Positions 6,568 to 10,031 of a stretch of 10,031 nucleotides of DNA are shown here, one piece after another; positions within the stretch are counted from its first letter, which is position 1, and the number at the start of each line of letters is the position of its first letter. The stretch lies in contig PKYX01000522.1 in assembly GCA_003132825.1 (NCBI GenBank), positions 2,201-12,231 on the forward strand, read 5' to 3'. A program made the translations under genes and the position numbers. The notes beneath the pieces were generated by a model that ran no database searches, was not told where the DNA came from, and saw only the letters and a list, made by a program, of their open reading frames with translations. This DNA comes from Acidobacteriaceae bacterium. GTDB lineage: Bacteria; Acidobacteriota; Terriglobia; Terriglobales; Acidobacteriaceae.

Positions 6568-8514
6568 TTAGGCGGGTTTGAGGAAAAGGACCGCCAAGGG
6601 CGGCAGGGTCATGCGCAGCGAATGCGGTCGCCCGTGGCCGGGGCGATAGTCCGCACGCACGCCGCCCTCGTTCCCCATGCCGCTACCGGCGTAGTCCTTG
6701 GCATCGCTGTTCAGCAGCTCCCGCCAGTATCCTCCGCAGGGGACTCCCACCTGGTATTCCAAGCGTGGCACGGGTGTGAAGTTGCAAACGATCAGTACCG
6801 TATCTGTAGAAGATTTCCCTTTGCGCAGAAAGGACAATACGCTGGTCTCGTTGTCGTTGGCATCCACCCACTCAAAGCCCGCCGGATCAGTATCCAATTC
6901 GTGGAGTGCCGGCTGCTCGCGATACACCCGATTCAACTGCTCCACCCAGAATTGCACGCCGCGATGGAAGGCATACTGCAATACGTGCCATTCCAGGCTG
7001 GCGTCGTGCGTCCACTCGCGCACCTGCCCGAATTCATCGCCCATAAACAGCAGTTTCTTGCCGGGCTGGGCGAACATGTACCCGAACAGCAGACGTAAAT
7101 TGGCGAACTTCTGCCACTCGTCTCCAGGCATTTTGCCGATTAACGATCCCTTACCATGCACGACCTCATCGTGCGAAAGCGGCAGTACAAAGTTTTCCGT
7201 GAAGCCGTATAGCATGCGGAAGGTGAGATGGTTGTGATGATACTTGCGGTGGATCGGGTTCTGAGCAAAGTAGGCGAGCGTGTCGTGCATCCAGCCCATA
7301 TCCCATTTCATACCGAAGCCCAGGCCTCCGACATAGGTGGGCCGCGAGACCATGGGCCAGGCCGTCGACTCTTCCGCAAACGTCTGGATGCCGGGATGCT
7401 CCTTGTAGGCCTGGGTGTTGAACTGCCGCAGAAAATCAATCGCCTCTAGATTCTCGCGCCCGCCGAACTGGTTCGGAATCCACTCCCCCTCCTTCCGCGA
7501 GTAATCGAGGTAGAGCATGGAAGCCACGGCGTCCACCCGAATCCCGTCCGCGTGATATTTGTCCAGCCAGATCATGGCACTGGAGAGCAGAAAGCTGCGG
7601 ACCTCGTTGCGCCCGTAATTGAAGATGTAGGTGTTCCAGTCGGGATGAAAGCCTTTGCGCCAGTCGGCGTGCTCGAACAGATGCGTGCCGTCGAAATAGG
7701 CCAGCCCATGCCCGTCGGAAGGGAAGTGAGAGGGCACCCAATCGAGGATCACTCCAATGCCATGCTGATGGAGATAGTCCACCAGATACATGAAATCCTG
7801 AGGCGTGCCGTAGCGGGAGGTCGGCGCGAAGTACCCAGTTGTCTGGTAACCCCACGAAGCATAGAAGGGATGCTCCATGATGGGTAGAAATTCGACATGG
7901 GTAAAGCCCAGGCGCTCGACGTACTCCGCCAGCCGCGGCGCGGTCTCGCGGTAACTCAGGGGGCGCCCGTTTTCTTCGGGCAGGCGCATCCAGGAGCCCA
8001 GGTGCACCTCGTAGACAGAAATGGGGGCCCGCACAGTTTGCCGCCTGGCCCGCTGCCCCATCCACTCGCCGTCAGCCCAGGTATAGTCCAAATCCCACAC
8101 TACGGATGCAGTTCGCGGCGGTTTCTCATGGAACACGCCAAAAGGATCGGCCTTGTCCCCGGTGTACCCATGCTGAGTCGAAACGATATGGAACTTATAG
8201 AGAGCGCCCTTGCCAATCCCCGGGATGAACCCTTCCCAAATCCCCGAACTTCCCCGCGACCGCAGAGCATGCGCCCCCGGTTTCCAATCATTGAAGTCGC
8301 CGATGACCGAAACCTCGCGTGCATTCGGTGCCCATACGGCGAATGACACGCCGGCGTCATGGCCCGCCGCTGCCAGGTGCGCCCCCAGCTTCTCGTACAT
8401 TCGGTAATGGGTTCCCTCGTTGAAGAGGTAGACGTCCTGGTCGGTCAGTGAGCTGACCTCGGAACGAAGAGAGGGGGGGAGGGTTTGGGGTGCTTTGGTT
8501 GTCATCGGGCTCAT
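6568..8514 (-). CDS. glgB: 1,4-alpha-glucan branching enzyme GlgB
   Basis: Cytoplasmic GH13 enzyme that cuts alpha-1,4-glucan chains and rejoins them through alpha-1,6 bonds, making glycogen branches. The protein has 648 residues. A CBM48-type N-terminal domain (about 35-140, with [22 protein letters not shown]) is followed by the catalytic barrel with all four GH13 regions: DWVPSHF (258-264), [10 protein letters not shown] (323-332, nucleophile Asp328), FAEEST (379-384, acid/base Glu381) and [12 protein letters not shown] (444-455, stabilising Asp449). The beta-sandwich C-terminal domain begins near 540 and ends in the usual [11 protein letters not shown]. coli GlgB is about 728 residues and has an extra N-terminal module; this is the shorter single-CBM48 form. 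Start at 8514 is supported by TAAGGGTGA (8533-8525), 10 bases upstream; an in-frame ATG at 8505 is further from it. It is divergent from a GH57 gene, which fits an alpha-glucan locus. Confidence 0.97.
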   Translation of the reverse strand: MSPMTTKAPQTLPPSLRSEVSSLTDQDVYLFNEGTHYRMYEKLGAHLAAAGHDAGVSFAVWAPNAREVSVIGDFNDWKPGAHALRSRGSSGIWEGFIPGIGKGALYKFHIVSTQHGYTGDKADPFGVFHEKPPRTASVVWDLDYTWADGEWMGQRARRQTVRAPISVYEVHLGSWMRLPEENGRPLSYRETAPRLAEYVERLGFTHVEFLPIMEHPFYASWGYQTTGYFAPTSRYGTPQDFMYLVDYLHQHGIGVILDWVPSHFPSDGHGLAYFDGTHLFEHADWRKGFHPDWNTYIFNYGRNEVRSFLLSSAMIWLDKYHADGIRVDAVASMLYLDYSRKEGEWIPNQFGGRENLEAIDFLRQFNTQAYKEHPGIQTFAEESTAWPMVSRPTYVGGLGFGMKWDMGWMHDTLAYFAQNPIHRKYHHNHLTFRMLYGFTENFVLPLSHDEVVHGKGSLIGKMPGDEWQKFANLRLLFGYMFAQPGKKLLFMGDEFGQVREWTHDASLEWHVLQYAFHRGVQFWVEQLNRVYREQPALHELDTDPAGFEWVDANDNETSVLSFLRKGKSSTDTVLIVCNFTPVPRLEYQVGVPCGGYWRELLNSDAKDYAGSGMGNEGGVRADYRPGHGRPHSLRMTLPPLAVLFLKPA

Positions 8515-8655
8515 CCGTTTGATTTCACCCTTATAGTGTACCGGAACCGCCGCTTCGAGGCCGCCGGCGGCAAGGCCAAACGTGTCGACGGGCTCCGCGT
8601 GCTAAACTTCCTGGAGGTCCCCAGTTGAGCCTTCTTCCAGGGGATTCCGCTCCCA
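8515..8655. other. Divergent intergenic region between glgB and GH57
   Basis: This 141-bp region must hold the promoters of both genes unless they lie inside neighbouring coding sequence. On the plus strand TATAGT (8532-8537) resembles a -10 but has no -35 at proper spacing; on the minus strand TACACT (8540-8535) is a weaker match, also with no good -35. A perfect 12-bp GC palindrome, GCCGCCGGCGGC, lies at 8560-8571; in DNA this GC-rich it may be chance. A strong ribosome site, TGGAGGT at 8612-8618, is listed separately. Confidence 0.4.
8612..8627 (+). promoter_or_regulatory. Strong ribosome binding site with out-of-frame TTG before GH57
   Basis: TGGAGGT (8612-8618) is the best Shine-Dalgarno match in the region and sits 6 bases before a TTG at 8625. 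That TTG opens a 186-codon frame (to 9185) that is +1 shifted from GH57 and overlaps it; the protein looks like a shadow. The GH57 ATG at 8656 is 37 bases from this site and has only a weak AGGGG at 8639-8643. It may be a chance site, a standby site or the start of an overlapping leader. Confidence 0.35.
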
Positions 8656-10031
8656 ATGCCCGTTCTCCGCGTGATAGTTCTGTGGCATCAGCATCAGCCC
8701 TTCTACAAGGATCTGGTGACTGGCGAATACCGCCTGCCCTGGGTGCGCCTGCATGCGCTCAAAGACTACTACGGCATGGTCAAACTGCTGGACGAGTTCC
8801 CCAACGTCCATCAAACCTTCAATCTGGTGCCTTCGCTGATCACTCAAATCCAGGACTTCGTCGCCGGAACTGCCGAGGAGCCGTTTCTGCGGGTGGTCGC
8901 GACTCCGGCCAAGGACCTGACGCTCGAGGAGCGCCGCTTCGCCCTGCAATACCTTTTTCAGGCCAATCCGGTCAACATGATCGGCCGCTATCCTCGCTAT
9001 CGCGAGCTATGGGAACGGTTTCGCGGTGCCGGCGATTCCCCGGAGCGCGCCGAAAAGTACTTTCAGGCGCAGGATTTCACCGATCTGCAGGTGCTCTCGC
9101 AAATCGCCTGGTTCGACGAGTTTTTTCTGGAAGAGCCCGACATCGCCGCCCTGGTCCGGAAAGGCCACAACTACTCAGGCGATGATCAACGCCTGGTCAT
9201 TCAGCGGGAGCGCGAATTGGTGGCGAAGGTGCTTCCCGCCCACGCTGCAGCCGCCCAGCGCGGAGGGATCGAGATCTCGACTTCCGCTTTCTACCATCCC
9301 ATCCTGCCGCTTCTTTGTGACACCAACATGGGCGCTGTCTCGAGTCCCGGACTGCCTCTACCACAGAGCCGATTCCGCCATCCTGAAGACGCCCGCGAAC
9401 AGCTGCAGCGCGGACTCGACCTGCATCAACAGGTCTTCGGTTTACGACCGAAGGGGGTTTGGCCGTCGGAAGGCAGTGTCTCGGAGGAGGTTCTCGGCAT
9501 CGCCCAGAGTCTCGGGGTGAGATGGATGGCGACCGACGAAGGCGTTTTGGGACGCAGTCTGGGAGTGGGGTTTTCCCGCGACGGCAACGGTCGCCTCCCC
9601 CCTGAATTGGCCGAAAAACTCTACACCATTCATCGCTTCGAGAACGGCCAGACCGAAATGCACATGATCTTTCGCGATCACACCATCTCCGACCTGATTG
9701 GTTTTGTGTATTCCGGCATGCCCGCGGAAGAGGCGGCGCGTCATCTCATCAACAACATTAAACACGCTGCCCAACCCATTCTTGATAAAGGTAAAGACGT
9801 CGTCATGCCCATCATCCTCGACGGCGAAAATGCCTGGGAGTATTACCCCAAGTCGGGCAGGGAATTCCTCCGCCGGTTCTACGCAGGCCTACAGAACGAG
9901 CCCCTCCTCGAGGCCGTGACGGTCTCCGAGGCGATTGCCCGGCAGCGGGAGTTCAGCCCCCTGACTTCTCTTGTCCCAGGCTCCTGGATCGATGCCAACT
10001 TCAACGTGTGGATCGGCGCTCCCGAGGACAA
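8656..10031 (+). CDS. Glycoside hydrolase family 57 protein (COG1449 type), 3' end missing
   Basis: Retaining alpha-glucan-active enzyme family (amylases, 4-alpha-glucanotransferases, branching enzymes), expected in the cytoplasm because there is no signal peptide. The frame is open from ATG 8656 to the window end (458 codons plus 2 bases). Family landmarks: WHQHQP at residues 10-15 (conserved region 1), LPWVRLHALKDYYGMV soon after, EISTSAFYHPILPLLCDTN in the middle, GVWPSEGSVSEEV with the predicted nucleophile Glu272, and ILDGENAWEYY with the predicted acid/base Asp389. The closing stretch GSWIDANFNVWIG is also typical of this subgroup as I recall it. Upstream in-frame sequence has a TGA at 8626 and no other ATG/GTG/TTG, so the start is 8656 despite a weak ribosome site. 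Subgroup members are usually labelled alpha-amylase/alpha-mannosidase, but the true reaction is uncertain. Pairing with divergent glgB suggests glycogen or maltodextrin processing. Confidence 0.9.
   Translation, partial: MPVLRVIVLWHQHQPFYKDLVTGEYRLPWVRLHALKDYYGMVKLLDEFPNVHQTFNLVPSLITQIQDFVAGTAEEPFLRVVATPAKDLTLEERRFALQYLFQANPVNMIGRYPRYRELWERFRGAGDSPERAEKYFQAQDFTDLQVLSQIAWFDEFFLEEPDIAALVRKGHNYSGDDQRLVIQRERELVAKVLPAHAAAAQRGGIEISTSAFYHPILPLLCDTNMGAVSSPGLPLPQSRFRHPEDAREQLQRGLDLHQQVFGLRPKGVWPSEGSVSEEVLGIAQSLGVRWMATDEGVLGRSLGVGFSRDGNGRLPPELAEKLYTIHRFENGQTEMHMIFRDHTISDLIGFVYSGMPAEEAARHLINNIKHAAQPILDKGKDVVMPIILDGENAWEYYPKSGREFLRRFYAGLQNEPLLEAVTVSEAIARQREFSPLTSLVPGSWIDANFNVWIGAPED

Noticed and set aside
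8473..8479. Seven-G run near the glgB start as a contingency locus
   Set aside because: It encodes Pro codons in the variable N-terminus. Housekeeping glgB is not a typical phase-variable gene, and seven G is unremarkable at this GC content.
8625..9185. Treating the TTG-started frame as a real gene
   Set aside because: The translation shows no domain and is rich in Arg, Ala and Ser like other shadows, whereas the overlapping GH57 frame is clearly conserved. Only its ribosome site is kept as an observation.
1..10031. Search for CRISPR arrays, insertion sequences, tRNA or rRNA genes, toxin-antitoxin or defence genes
   Set aside because: No regularly spaced repeats, transposase motifs, cloverleaf-like segments or defence-type proteins were seen. 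Genes are tightly packed and account for nearly all the sequence.

Overview
The window is dense, GC-rich bacterial chromosome with six protein genes, two of them cut by the window edges, and no mobile element, CRISPR array, tRNA or rRNA that I can see. The gene set (a CpxR/CpxA-like two-component pair, a seven-bladed YVTN-type lipoprotein, an LptF-LptG permease fused into one chain, a GlgB with a COG1449-type GH57 protein beside it) points to a Gram-negative with an LPS-bearing outer membrane. It most resembles Acidobacteriota, but that assignment is inferred from protein style and no marker gene supports it.

Layout, left to right. Positions 1-1976 (+) hold the C-terminal part of a response regulator and its sensor kinase, translationally coupled by a 4-base ATGA overlap. 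Positions 2158-3384 (+) hold a lipoprotein with seven beta-propeller repeats. It is convergent with a 774-residue LptF-LptG fusion on the minus strand (3416-5740). A 167-bp divergent intergenic region separates that gene from a plus-strand membrane methyltransferase of the isoprenylcysteine methyltransferase/PEMT type (5908-6549). Only 18 bp, filled by a small hairpin, separate this gene from the convergent glycogen branching enzyme gene glgB on the minus strand (6568-8514). A 141-bp divergent region then leads to a plus-strand GH57 glycosidase/glucanotransferase-like gene (8656 onward) that runs off the right end.

Two themes emerge. The left two thirds are about the envelope: stress-type signalling, a secreted or surface lipoprotein, LPS export and a membrane methyltransferase. 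The right third is about alpha-glucan (glycogen) metabolism: GlgB plus a GH57 enzyme. All complete reading frames carry their expected catalytic or signature residues. I did not find a convincing new system. The items most worth checking are the LptF-LptG fusion, the glgB/GH57 pairing, the strong but out-of-frame ribosome binding site before GH57, and the propeller lipoprotein next to the two-component system.
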